Origin: Streptomyces sp. NRRL S-31
GTDB taxonomy: Bacteria > Actinomycetota > Actinomycetes > Streptomycetales > Streptomycetaceae
Assembly (NCBI RefSeq): GCF_000718775.1
Contig: NZ_JOCB01000061.1
Location: 1 to 48,392 of the forward strand
Direction of reading: 5' to 3'
DNA length: 48,392 nucleotides
A program made the translations under genes and the position numbers. Shown piece by piece: positions 38,707-47,753 of the stretch (positions are counted from its first letter, which is position 1; each line of letters opens with the position of its first letter). Under the pieces are notes generated by a model, which saw only the letters and a list, made by a program, of their open reading frames with translations, was not told where the DNA came from and ran no database searches.

Positions 38707-41700
38707 GTGACCGACGCGGAGAACGCCGAGAACGCGGAGAACGAGGAGAACGAGGAGAACGAGGAGAGCGGGGGTGTCCGGGCGCTGCGCGCCTGGGCGA
38801 CGGCCGCCACGAAGCGGGCGCTGCGGCTGTGCGCGTCCGGCCCCGCCGTCACGGCCGGCCCGCATGTGTACGACAGCTCGGTCGCCGAACTCGAAGAGCT
38901 GGTGCGGCTGCTGGCGCACGACGCGGAACTGCGGGCCACGTTGACGGTCCAGCTCGGCTCCGTCCTCACGATGCGGTACCTCGCCCGGGGCGGCCCGGCA
39001 CCGGACCGGGACCGCGCCCGGCGGTTGCTGCGGGAGGCCCGGGACCCTTCCACGGCGACCGGGGCGGCGACGGACGCGGACGACAGACGGTGGGCCGCGC
39101 TGTTCCTGCTGAGCCTGACGATGCCCGCACCACTGGCCGGGGCCGGGGCCGCCCAGGCCGACTTCTCCGCCGCTCTCGACTGGCGCGCGTACGAGGAGCC
39201 CGGGGAGATGGCGGCCATCGCGGCCGAGATGCCGGTACTCGTGGCCGAGGCCCTGGAGCTGCCGCTGGCGCCGGAACTGCACGGCCGGCTCCGGCAGGTG
39301 AGCACCATGTTCGCCGCTCTCTCGGGGCCCGACGGGCCCGGTGCCCTGCGCCGGTTCGTCGACTCGTTGCCCGACGGCTTCCCCGGGGTGGAGCAGTTGC
39401 GGCTGATGGCAGACGGGACGGCGACCGCCGCCGGCCCCGGGCCCACCGTGCGCGTGGACGACCCCGGGCGTCCGGATCCGGCTGCCCCTCCGCGCCCTTC
39501 CGGCTCGCGGGAGGGCCGGCCGCCCCGCACGTCGGTCGCGGAGCCCGACGGCCCCGACGCCGTTGCCGCGGACGCCGACGGCCCCGATGCCGTCGCCGCG
39601 GATGCCAACGCCCCCGATGCCGTTGCCGCGGATGCCGACGGCCCCGACGCCGCTGCCACGGACGCTGACGACCCCGACGTCGCCGCCGTGGACGCCATGA
39701 TGCCCTCGTTGTTCGACGCGCTCGAGGCCGTGCGGGGCAATGACCCGGAGGCCGTCAACCGGGCACTGCGACGGCTGCGCGCCGTACACGAACAGCTGCC
39801 GCCCGGCCAGGAGGCGAGTGTCTTCGTCGAGAACTTCATGGGCGTACTGCTTCAGTCGGGGGCGGCTGTCGGCGGCAACCTCCGGGACCAGTCCCTCGGC
39901 CACGAGTACGTGACGGCGCTGGCCGATCGGATGCAGGCGTTCGCAGCGGAGTCCACGACCGCGGTGACCGCCGAATTCGCGGTCGCGGTCCGCGTCCAGC
40001 CCCTGATGAGCCGGATCGACGCGGCCTACAAGGCGGAGGACGCGGCGACGGTGCGAGCCCTCCTCGGCGAGCTGGAGGCGCTCGAGGCGGACACCCCGCC
40101 GGACAACGGATGGCGCTTCCAGCTCCTGCTGGCGCTGGCCCAGGGCTGCCTCTGCCTCGGCAACCTCACGAACGACCCGGACCTGCGGTTGCGCGCCGCC
40201 GCCTACTACGAACAGAGCGTGGCGGCGGCGGAACACGCACCCGCGATCGTCAGGGAGTCGCTCTCCCGGCACGCGGCCGCCTTCGCTGCCGTACGAGCCC
40301 GGGTGACCGGCGATCCCGCCACGCTCCGGCCCGCCACCGCCGTGCCGCCCGACGCTCCGACGCATCAGCGGTGGGACATGGCGCAGTCCTTGATGGTCCG
40401 GTACACCCTCACCCGTGACCTGCCGGACCTCGACACCCTCATCACCGAACTGAGGCGGGTCTGCGACGACGTACGGCAGGGCCGGGGGACCCAGTTCGCC
40501 GCCAGGGCCCAGTGGATGACGGCGGAGGCGTACCGGGCCCGCTGGCAGCACATGCGGGACCCGGCGGACCAAGCCTCCACCACGGCCACGGCCAAGGAGG
40601 CCCTGAACACCCTCGCCGCCGACGTGTTCCTGCAATTGGGTTCGGAAGACGGCGTGTTGACGGCTCGCTCGGGCGCCGCGCGCAGTGTCACAGCGGCCAC
40701 CTGGGCCGCGTCGCACAACCAGGCGGAGGAGGCCGTGGCGGCCCTGGAGCTGGGCCGCGCCCTCGTGCTGCACGCCGCGTCCACCTCGCGTACCGTGCCC
40801 GAACTCCTCGACGCGCGCGGGCAGCGGGAACTCGCCGAAGCGTGGCGGAAGGCCGGCGCGGACGGCACCGGGGAGCCGGACGGGCCCCCCGGCGAACTGC
40901 CCAGCACGCTGCGGCGCCGGGTCCTGGAGGCGCTCGGCTACCGGCGGCATGGCCTGTTCCGCACGCCCACGCTGAACGAACTGGCGGACGGTGTAGCCGA
41001 GGGCGGAGCGGACGCGCTGGTCTATCTGCTGCCCGGCGAAGGCGACGCACCCGGCGTGGGCATCGTCGTCGGGGCGGACTTCGGCGTCGGCATAGGCGGC
41101 CTTCCGCTGCTGTCCGGCACCGGGAGCGGTCCCCTGGAGCGTTACCTCGACGCCGCCGCCGCACGGTCCTCGCGGCTCGGCGAACCGGACGCCGAACGAG
41201 CCTGGGAGGAGGCCCTGTCGGCGCTCTGCGACTGGGCGTACCCGGCGGCACTCGACGACATCCTCACGGCCGTCACCCGGCACCTGACCGCCGACGGGGG
41301 CCGCCGCGCGGGCCGTTCGGGCCCGCCCAGGATCGTCCTCGTGCCGTGCGGCCGTCTGGGCGTCGTGCCCTGGCACGCCGCGCGCCTGCCCGCGGCGGCG
41401 CCCCACGACTACGTCTGCCAGATCGCCGTCATCAGTTACGCGGCGTCGGGCGGCGAGTTCCTGCGCACGGTGAAGCGCACTCGCCCGGACCCGGCCGGCG
41501 CCGCGGTCCTGATCGCCGATCCCCGGCAGGAGCTGACCCACGCCGAACGGGAGGCCACTGCGCTCCGCGAGGCGTTCTACCCGCAGGCACGCCTGTACGG
41601 CGAGTTCTACGATCCACCCGTCGAGCCGGTGGCGGCCGGCACCCCGGACGAGGTCCTCGCGCTCCTCTCCGAGACCCCCTCGCTGCTGCACGTGGCCTCG

Positions 41701-42279
41701 CACGGCTCCGCGGGGGTGCGGCCGACGGCGTCGGCGCTGCATCTGGCCTTCCCGGACGGCGCCGACACGCTGCCGGCCGAGGAGGGCGGCCCCGGAGCCG
41801 AACCGGACCTGGGCATGCTGACCGTGACCCGGCTCCTCGACCGGCCCTGGCACGAAAGCCCCTCCACGCAGGGGCCGTTGGTGGTCCTGAGCGCCTGCGA
41901 GACCGACCTCAGCACCCGTGACCACGACGAGGCCCTGACCCTGACGACGGCGTTCGTCTCGGGTGGGGCCCGCAATGTGGTGGGGTCGCGGTGGACGGCC
42001 CAGGACGGCGCCTCGGCGTTGATGATGGCGGTGTTCCACCACTACCTGACCGTAGAGGGACAGGCACCGGCGGACGCGCTCAGGGCGGCGCAGCTGTGGA
42101 TGCTCGACCCGCGCCGGGAGGACCCGGGCTCGCTGACCGGCGAACTGCTGCGCGAGATCCGACGCCCGGGCCTCGAACGGCTGCCGGTCTGGGCGGCGTT
42201 CATCCACCAGGGACACCCGGGACCGGCCCGCACGGCCCCCACGACGGCCCGACCCGCCCCCACCGGACGACCCGGGTGA
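38707..42279 (+). CDS. CHAT-domain protein (1190 aa)
   Basis: Translation from GTG 38707 follows GGGGGAGAG. The first 940 residues are mostly helical with TPR-like stretches, and the C-terminal CHAT domain carries the caspase-like dyad His999 (LLHVASHGSA) and Cys1064 (VVLSACETD). CHAT proteases work in bacterial conflict and signalling systems. Two low-complexity insertions are encoded by tandem repeats (38719-38766 and 39547-39696). No dedicated activator such as a caspase-associated sensor or gasdermin gene is adjacent; it may be activated by its own N-terminal region. Confidence 0.88.
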   Translation: MTDAENAENAENEENEENEESGGVRALRAWATAATKRALRLCASGPAVTAGPHVYDSSVAELEELVRLLAHDAELRATLTVQLGSVLTMRYLARGGPAPDRDRARRLLREARDPSTATGAATDADDRRWAALFLLSLTMPAPLAGAGAAQADFSAALDWRAYEEPGEMAAIAAEMPVLVAEALELPLAPELHGRLRQVSTMFAALSGPDGPGALRRFVDSLPDGFPGVEQLRLMADGTATAAGPGPTVRVDDPGRPDPAAPPRPSGSREGRPPRTSVAEPDGPDAVAADADGPDAVAADANAPDAVAADADGPDAAATDADDPDVAAVDAMMPSLFDALEAVRGNDPEAVNRALRRLRAVHEQLPPGQEASVFVENFMGVLLQSGAAVGGNLRDQSLGHEYVTALADRMQAFAAESTTAVTAEFAVAVRVQPLMSRIDAAYKAEDAATVRALLGELEALEADTPPDNGWRFQLLLALAQGCLCLGNLTNDPDLRLRAAAYYEQSVAAAEHAPAIVRESLSRHAAAFAAVRARVTGDPATLRPATAVPPDAPTHQRWDMAQSLMVRYTLTRDLPDLDTLITELRRVCDDVRQGRGTQFAARAQWMTAEAYRARWQHMRDPADQASTTATAKEALNTLAADVFLQLGSEDGVLTARSGAARSVTAATWAASHNQAEEAVAALELGRALVLHAASTSRTVPELLDARGQRELAEAWRKAGADGTGEPDGPPGELPSTLRRRVLEALGYRRHGLFRTPTLNELADGVAEGGADALVYLLPGEGDAPGVGIVVGADFGVGIGGLPLLSGTGSGPLERYLDAAAARSSRLGEPDAERAWEEALSALCDWAYPAALDDILTAVTRHLTADGGRRAGRSGPPRIVLVPCGRLGVVPWHAARLPAAAPHDYVCQIAVISYAASGGEFLRTVKRTRPDPAGAAVLIADPRQELTHAEREATALREAFYPQARLYGEFYDPPVEPVAAGTPDEVLALLSETPSLLHVASHGSAGVRPTASALHLAFPDGADTLPAEEGGPGAEPDLGMLTVTRLLDRPWHESPSTQGPLVVLSACETDLSTRDHDEALTLTTAFVSGGARNVVGSRWTAQDGASALMMAVFHHYLTVEGQAPADALRAAQLWMLDPRREDPGSLTGELLREIRRPGLERLPVWAAFIHQGHPGPARTAPTTARPAPTGRPG
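38719..38766. repeat. 9-bp repeat encoding Glu-Asn-rich start of the CHAT protein
   Basis: Five units of GAGAACGNN at nine-base spacing give an acidic repeat near the N-terminus, directly after the start codon. Confidence 0.75.
39547..39696. repeat. 30-bp repeat in the CHAT gene
   Basis: Five 30-bp units start at 39547, 39577, 39607, 39637 and 39667 and encode about DGPDAVAADA each. They form an acidic linker between the N-terminal and middle helical parts. Confidence 0.85.
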
Positions 42280-42309
42280 CCCACACGGGCCGCGCAGCCC
42301 CGTCGACGG

Positions 42310-43110
42310 TCAGTCCGCCGAGGCCGACGGGTGGGTGTGCGCGGCCTGGAGGAGTCTGACCGCGCCGCGGACCGCCGCGGTGTGCGGGGCGGGGACCGTG
42401 CGCAGGGTGGTCGGGAGGCGGGTGGCGAGCCGGTGCCGGATGTCCGGGCGCAGGGCGCCTCCGCCGGCCAGCAGGATGTCGCGGCGCAGGGCGTCGGCGG
42501 TGAGGGAGGTGTGGTCCTGGTGGAGCATCGCGGTCAGCATCCGGGCGACGGCCTCGGCGATCTGCCCCGGGGTGGTCGTGTCGTCCAGGTCGCTGGTGCC
42601 CAGGGCGGTCCGGCGCGCGTCGGTGACGGCGCCGTCGCTCAGCAGCACCACCTCCGTGAGGTGGGCGCCGACGTCCACCACCAGCAGCGGCCGGGAGAGG
42701 TCCGCGCCGGCGGCCAGGGCGATGCCCCGGGCGCTGGGCACGGTCAGGACGCTGCGGGGCCGCAGCACGTCGACCGCGGCGCGGGCCTGGGTGCGGTAGG
42801 CGAGCCCGTCCAGGACCGGAGCCGTGACGATGACCATGGGGCGTACGAGTCGGGGCAGGCGGTCCGCGAGCAGGCGCCGCAGCATCCGGGCGCAGCCGGG
42901 GGTGTCGATGATCGTGCCGCGCTGGATGGGATGGACCGCGCCGGTGCCGGGGATGGTCACGGTGGGCACGTCGACGACCACGCCGCGGCCGGCGATCCAG
43001 ACACGGGTGCGGGCGCTGCCCATGTCCAGGGCGATGCCGCAGCAGTGCCGGCACAGCGGCCAGGGCCGGTGCCGGGAGGGAACGGCGTACGGGTGGCGCG
43101 CGTCGGTCAC
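42310..43110 (-). CDS. Short MreB-like actin-fold ATPase
   Basis: The 266-aa product from GTG 43110 keeps the actin-type sites: DMGSARTRVWI (phosphate 1), LLVVDVGAHLTEVVLL (phosphate 2) and LAGGGALRPD (adenosine). It is shorter than MreB (about 340 aa) and lacks much of one subdomain, so filament formation is uncertain. Its start overlaps the stop of a TraR/DksA gene (GTGA), a pairing seen in streptomycetes but of unknown meaning. It is convergent with the CHAT gene. Confidence 0.78.
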   Translation of the reverse strand: MTDARHPYAVPSRHRPWPLCRHCCGIALDMGSARTRVWIAGRGVVVDVPTVTIPGTGAVHPIQRGTIIDTPGCARMLRRLLADRLPRLVRPMVIVTAPVLDGLAYRTQARAAVDVLRPRSVLTVPSARGIALAAGADLSRPLLVVDVGAHLTEVVLLSDGAVTDARRTALGTSDLDDTTTPGQIAEAVARMLTAMLHQDHTSLTADALRRDILLAGGGALRPDIRHRLATRLPTTLRTVPAPHTAAVRGAVRLLQAAHTHPSASAD

Positions 43111-43496
43111 GGGGCGGCCTCCTTGGCCTGCTGGCAGCGGGCGCAGTAGCGGGCCTGCGGCACGATCGTCAGGCGCTCCGGGTCCACGGGGCGCCGGCAC
43201 AGGTGGCAGATGCCGTAGGAACCCTCGTCCATGCGCCCGAGGGCCGCTTCGACGTCGGTGAGGACCATGCGGGCGGACGCGGCGAGCTTGACACTGACTT
43301 CGACCTGCGCGGCGCACTGCCGGGCCGGCCGTTCCCCGGCCCGGGACGCCGGCGGTCCGGTCAGCCGGCGCAACTGCTCCTGGCGGAACAGGCGCTGCTC
43401 GTTCAGGTTCTCCCGCAGTGCGGCCAGGTCCTCGGCCGACAGGGCGGTCGTGTGCCCGCCGATGGTCTGGTGGTTCACCTTGTCACCCCTCGTCAT
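43107..43496 (-). CDS. TraR/DksA-family zinc-finger protein
   Basis: The 129-aa protein has a helical N-terminal part and a C4 zinc finger (CHLC then CARC). DksA-type proteins insert into the RNA polymerase secondary channel; the acidic DxxDxA tip of E. coli DksA is not obvious here. It starts 36 bp after the second DksA gene and is coupled to the MreB-like gene downstream. Confidence 0.88.
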   Translation of the reverse strand: MTRGDKVNHQTIGGHTTALSAEDLAALRENLNEQRLFRQEQLRRLTGPPASRAGERPARQCAAQVEVSVKLAASARMVLTDVEAALGRMDEGSYGICHLCRRPVDPERLTIVPQARYCARCQQAKEAAP

Positions 43497-43532
43497 GGCG
43501 CGGCGATGAAGCCGTGTGCGTACGGACCGCGG

Positions 43533-43850
43533 TCAGGCGGCGCGGAGCCGGCAGGCGACGCAGTGACGGGTGTACGGGAGGATCTCCAGCCGTTCCGCGG
43601 GGATCGGCTTGGCGCAGGCCAGGCAGGTGCCGTAGGTGCCCTCCTCGAGGCGGGCGAAGGCTTCCGCGATCTCCTCGAGGATCTGCCGCACGGCGGTCTT
43701 CTGTTCGGCCAGCAGGGGATCGTCCGTGCTCCGGCCGGTCTCGTCGAGCGCCTTCAGCTGAGCCAGCCGGGAGGTGTGGGCGTGCTCCAGGCGCCGGCGC
43801 GCCTCGTGCGGGTGGAGACCGGCCCCGGCCCTGGTGACATCGAGCGACAT
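43533..43850 (-). CDS. TraR/DksA-family zinc-finger protein
   Basis: From the ATG at 43850 the protein has 105 aa: a coiled-coil-like helical pair (about 12-75) with EAFARLEEGTYGTC, and a C4 finger (CLAC then CVAC). GGAAGC precedes the start. It is the first gene of the minus-strand operon and is divergent from the histidine kinase. The longer frame to 43949 lacks a ribosome-binding site. Confidence 0.88.
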   Translation of the reverse strand: MSLDVTRAGAGLHPHEARRRLEHAHTSRLAQLKALDETGRSTDDPLLAEQKTAVRQILEEIAEAFARLEEGTYGTCLACAKPIPAERLEILPYTRHCVACRLRAA

Positions 43851-43991
43851 GGTTGCTTCCCTTCTCAACGCCTTGTGCACGACGGGTGTGACGGGGCGGG
43901 CGGCCCGGTGGCGCGTCCGGACCGCCCGCCGACGGGGGGTGCCCTCCACCCTGGCCGGTCCGGCGGCGCCCGGCTATCGGGCGCGGACCCC

Positions 43992-44041
43992 ATTCGCGCG
44001 GGGGCGAGAGATCCATATTCGCGCGGGGGCGAGAGCTCCAT
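43992..44041. repeat. 25-bp tandem repeat in the DksA-histidine kinase intergenic region
   Basis: Two adjacent 25-bp copies (43992-44016 and 44017-44041) begin ATTCGCGCGGGGGCGAGAG and differ at one position. They lie in the 388-bp stretch between divergent genes and are candidate response-regulator sites. The rest of that stretch holds only a possible 19-codon leader ORF (44162-44221). Confidence 0.85.
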
Positions 44042-44238
44042 ACGATCCGTACGGCGCTGCCGTGGGCCGTTGTGACCAGGGGAAATGAGGTCTGGGCCCC
44101 ATGGACGGCGGGCGCGGGCAGGGGCAGCCTGGTCGCAGGCCCACCGAAGCGCTCCGGCACCATGGACCCCGATGGCGGTGCCGCGGTGCCTGACTGTGGA
44201 GGCGAACCGATGGCGTGGTGAAGGGGAGGCGCGAGCCG

Positions 44239-45192
44239 GTGTCGTTGTTCTGGCGGATCTTCGCCCTGAACGCCGTGGTGCTGGGTACGGCCACGGCACT
44301 GCTGCTGTGGGCACCGGTGACCGTGTCGGTGCCGGTGGTGCTCACCGAGGCGGTCATCCTGGTCGGCGGCCTGGTGGTCATGCTGGTGGCCAACGCCGTA
44401 CTGCTGCGGCTGGGCCTCGCCCCGCTGGACCGCCTGACGAAGCTGATGGCCACCGTGGACCTGCTGCGCCCGGGCCAGCGCCTGGCCGCCCAGGGGGGCG
44501 GCGAGGTCGCCGAGGTGATCCGTACGTTCAACGCCATGCTGGACCGGCTGGAACAGGAGCGGGCCGCCAGCAGCGCCCGGGTGCTGCTGGCCCAGGAGGG
44601 CGAGCGCCGCCGTATCGCGCAGGAACTGCACGACGAGGTCGGACAGAGCATGACCGCGATCCTGCTGGGGCTGAAACGGGCCGCGGACGACGCCCCCGAA
44701 CCGCTGGGCAAGGAGTTGCGGGAGGTGCGGGAGATCACCCGGGAGAGCCTGGACGAGGTACGACGCCTGGTGCGCCGGCTGCGTCCCGGCGTCCTGGACG
44801 ACCTGGGGCTGGTCAGCGCGCTGACCTCGCTCACCGAGGGCATCGCCACCCACACCGGGATGCGGGTCAGCCGCCGTTTCGACGCCGAACTGCCCGCCCT
44901 GGACCCGGAGACCGAGCTGGTCCTCTACCGCGTCGCGCAGGAGTCGCTGACCAACGCCGCCCGTCACGCGGACGCGGAACGGGTCACCGTCGCCCTGCGG
45001 AACACCGACGACCACGTGGTGCTGGCCGTCACCGACGACGGCTGCGGCATCGCGGCCCCGAGGGAGGGCGCCGGCATCCGCGGCATGCGCGAACGGGCCC
45101 TGCTCATCGGCGGCAGCCTGGAGATCACTCCGGCCGCCCGCGCCGGCACCCGGGTCACGCTCACCGCGCCCGTCTCCAGGAAGCAGCCCTGA
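44239..45192 (+). CDS. NarL-type sensor histidine kinase
   Basis: From GTG 44239 (GGGGAGG eight bases upstream) the protein has 317 aa. Two membrane helices (about 4-25 and 33-60) are joined by a very short loop, so there is no real outside sensor. A HAMP-like linker comes next, then HisKA_3 with ERRRIAQELHDEVGQ (His131) and the GHKL ATPase with NAARHA and DDGCGI. Alternative starts at 44215 or 44218 lengthen the protein by seven or eight residues. It is followed after 2 bp by its response regulator. Confidence 0.9.
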   Translation: MSLFWRIFALNAVVLGTATALLLWAPVTVSVPVVLTEAVILVGGLVVMLVANAVLLRLGLAPLDRLTKLMATVDLLRPGQRLAAQGGGEVAEVIRTFNAMLDRLEQERAASSARVLLAQEGERRRIAQELHDEVGQSMTAILLGLKRAADDAPEPLGKELREVREITRESLDEVRRLVRRLRPGVLDDLGLVSALTSLTEGIATHTGMRVSRRFDAELPALDPETELVLYRVAQESLTNAARHADAERVTVALRNTDDHVVLAVTDDGCGIAAPREGAGIRGMRERALLIGGSLEITPAARAGTRVTLTAPVSRKQP

Positions 45193-45194
45193 CC

Positions 45195-45893
45195 ATGCCC
45201 GACCACCCCACCACGACCACCGGCTTCGACTCCGGCACCGGCACGAGGACGATCCGCATCCTGCTCGCCGACGACCACGCGCTGGTCCGCCGCGGTGTGC
45301 GGCTCATCCTCGACCAGGAGCCGGACCTCGAAGTGGTCGCCGAGGCCGGTGACGGTGCCGAGGCCGTCGAACTGGCCCGCACCCACGACGTCGACCTCGC
45401 CGTGCTCGACATCGCCATGCCCCGGCTGACCGGCCTCCAGGCCGCCCGCGAACTGGCCGCGATCAAGCCGGCGCTGCGCATCCTGATGCTCACCATGCAC
45501 GACAACGAGCAGTACTTCTTCCAGGCCCTCAAGGCGGGGGCCTGCGGGTACGTCCTGAAGTCCGTCGCCGACCAGGACCTGGTCGCCGCCTGCCGGGCCG
45601 CGATGCGCAACGAGCCCTTCCTCTACCCCGGCGCGGTCACCGCGCTGATCCGCAACTACCTCGCCCGCGTCCGCCACGGCGAGGAGACCCCCGACCGGAT
45701 CCTCACCCCTCGCGAGGAGGAGGTCCTCAAGCTCGTCGCCGAGGGGCACTCCTCCAAGGAGATCGCCGAACTGCTGTTCATCAGCGTCAAGACCGTCCAG
45801 CGGCACCGGGCGAACCTCCTCCAGAAGCTCGGCCTGCGCGACCGCCTGGAACTCACCCGCTACGCCATCCGGGCCGGCCTGATCGAGCCCTGA
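45195..45893 (+). CDS. NarL/FixJ-family response regulator
   Basis: The 232-aa protein has a receiver domain (about 19-135) with phospho-acceptor Asp72 (LAVLDIAMP), and a LuxR-type HTH (about 165-228: LTPREEEVLKLVAEGHSSKE, FISVKTVQRHRANLLQKL). It pairs with the upstream kinase. The tandem 25-bp repeat upstream of the kinase gene is a candidate binding site. Targets are unknown. Confidence 0.93.
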   Translation: MPDHPTTTTGFDSGTGTRTIRILLADDHALVRRGVRLILDQEPDLEVVAEAGDGAEAVELARTHDVDLAVLDIAMPRLTGLQAARELAAIKPALRILMLTMHDNEQYFFQALKAGACGYVLKSVADQDLVAACRAAMRNEPFLYPGAVTALIRNYLARVRHGEETPDRILTPREEEVLKLVAEGHSSKEIAELLFISVKTVQRHRANLLQKLGLRDRLELTRYAIRAGLIEP

Positions 45894-46066
45894 CCGTCCG
45901 CCCGACCCGACAGCAGAAGGCCGGCAGAAAGGCCGGCGGAAGAAGGGGCCGGAGGGACGAGTCCCCCTGCGCGTCATCCGATGCGCTCCTGGGTGTTACC
46001 TGTGAGTAATCCCGGATGGTTTGATGTGCGGCGCCACTCAGCCCCTTCATCGCACAGGGAGAACCA

Positions 46067-47050
46067 GTGACGCCCTTCGCATCGCGCCGCGCCCTCGCCG
46101 CGGCCGTGCTAGCCCTCGCCCTGCCCGCGGCGGCGCTCGCCGGTCAGGCTCCGGCCTCGGCCGCCGAACCGGCACCGGCGCTCAAGGTCCTGACGTACAA
46201 CGTCTTCCTCATGAGCAAGAACCTGTACCCCAACTGGGGACAGGACCACCGGGCCGCGGAGATACCGAAGGCGTCCTTCTTCCAGGGCAACGACGTGGTG
46301 GTGCTCCAGGAGGCGTTCGACAACTCCGCCTCGGACGCGCTGAAGCGCGCGGCGGCGGCCCAGTACCCGTACCAGACACCGGTGGTGGGACGCGGCCGGG
46401 ACGGCTGGGACGCGACCGGCGGGGCGTACTCCGCCACCACGCCCGAGGACGGCGGGGTCACCGTGCTGAGCAAGTGGCCGGTGCTGCGCAAGGAGCAGTA
46501 CGTCTACCAGGACGCGTGCGGCTCCGACTCGTGGTCCAACAAGGGCTTCGCGTATGTGGTGCTGAACGTCGGCGGCGCCCGGGTGCACGTCATCGGCACG
46601 CACACGCAGTCCACGGACTCCGGATGCGGGGCGGGCGAGGCGGTGCGGGACCGCAGCCGGCAGTTCAAGGCGATCGACGCCTTCCTAGACGCCAAGCGCA
46701 TCCCCGCGGACGAGGAGGTCCTGGTCGCGGGCGACCTCAACGTCGACTCGCGCGGCGCCGAGTACGCCTCGATGCTCGCCGACGCGGACCTGGCCGCGGC
46801 GGACGCGCGCACCGGGCACCCGTACTCGTTCGACACCCAGGAGAACTCCATCGCCCACGACCGCTATCCGGGCGACCCGCGCGAGGACCTGGACCACGTC
46901 CTCGCCCGCGCGGGGAACGCCCGCCCGGCACGCTGGCGCAACGAGGTCGTCGAGGAGCGGTCGGCTCCCTGGACCGTGAGCAGCTGGGGCACGTCGTACA
47001 CGTACACCGACCTCTCCGATCACTATCCGGTGCGGGCGTACGCGGGTTGA
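46067..47050 (+). CDS. Secreted sphingomyelinase C-like phosphodiesterase
   Basis: The 327-aa product from GTG 46067 has a signal peptide (about 1-33, cleavage after ASA). The mature part is a DNase I-fold phosphodiesterase with LTYNVFLM, VLQEAFD, HVIGTHTQS, GDLNVDS and the final SDHYPV. The spacing matches bacterial neutral sphingomyelinase C enzymes of streptomycetes, which need Mg2+. Two Cys (QDACGS and DSGCGA) could form the conserved disulfide. It stands alone. Confidence 0.92.
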   Translation: MTPFASRRALAAAVLALALPAAALAGQAPASAAEPAPALKVLTYNVFLMSKNLYPNWGQDHRAAEIPKASFFQGNDVVVLQEAFDNSASDALKRAAAAQYPYQTPVVGRGRDGWDATGGAYSATTPEDGGVTVLSKWPVLRKEQYVYQDACGSDSWSNKGFAYVVLNVGGARVHVIGTHTQSTDSGCGAGEAVRDRSRQFKAIDAFLDAKRIPADEEVLVAGDLNVDSRGAEYASMLADADLAAADARTGHPYSFDTQENSIAHDRYPGDPREDLDHVLARAGNARPARWRNEVVEERSAPWTVSSWGTSYTYTDLSDHYPVRAYAG

Positions 47051-47209
47051 CGCGGCGCGCGCGGGCCGGTCCCCGGACACCGGGGCCGGTTCGCGCCACC
47101 GGGGCCGCCGCGGGGCGACGCGCCCCCGGGGGCACGACCGGTGTCAAAGGTGTCAGAGGGGCTTGCGCGGGGTCCGGGGCACGGGTGCCGTCGTGTGAAT
47201 CTGTTGCCC

Positions 47210-47572
47210 ATGTCGATCATCGCAACCACCGTGGTGCTGCTCATAGCCGCTCTGCACGTCTGCATCCTGGTCCTGGAGATGTTCCTGTGGACCGGCCCGA
47301 GGGCCCGGGCCGCCTTCGGGACCAGCGCCGGGTTCGCCGCCGAGACGAAGGCGCTCGCCGCCAACCAGGGGCTGTACAACGGTTTTCTCGCCGCCGGGCT
47401 GGTGTGGGGCGCGGTGGCGTCCGACCCGGTGGGCTTCCAGGCGAAGGTGTTCTTCCTGGCGTGCGTGGCCGTGGCCGGCGCGTACGGTGCCGCCACCTCC
47501 AGCCGGAAGATCCTCTTCGTGCAGACCGTTCCGGCACTGATCGGTCTGGTGCTGGTACTGGCTGCCCGCTGA
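47210..47572 (+). CDS. DUF1304 family membrane protein
   Basis: The 120-aa protein has four hydrophobic helices and the DUF1304 blocks LHVCILVLEMFLWTGPRAR and ALAANQGLYNGFLAAGLVWG. The family is of unknown function, widespread as a single small inner-membrane protein. The ATG at 47210 is the family start; the longer frame upstream is not conserved-looking. Confidence 0.9.
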   Translation: MSIIATTVVLLIAALHVCILVLEMFLWTGPRARAAFGTSAGFAAETKALAANQGLYNGFLAAGLVWGAVASDPVGFQAKVFFLACVAVAGAYGAATSSRKILFVQTVPALIGLVLVLAAR

Positions 47573-47753
47573 GCGGGCGAAGTCCGGTGACGACAACCCG
47601 TGACAACAGCCCCGTGATGACAACGCCACCACCGGAGCCGTCCGGTGCTTGGACGGCGTGTCCCAAGGTCTCACGGATTCGCGTGATGTCACGGCCTGAT
47701 CCGGACTGGCACAGTGTGTCTGAAAAAGTACTGGTGAAGGGCGGAAATTTTTT

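Noticed and set aside
38569..42216. A 1215-codon minus-strand open frame opposite the CHAT gene
   Set aside because: The plus strand has the CHAT catalytic dyad and third-position GC; the opposite frame shows no domain.
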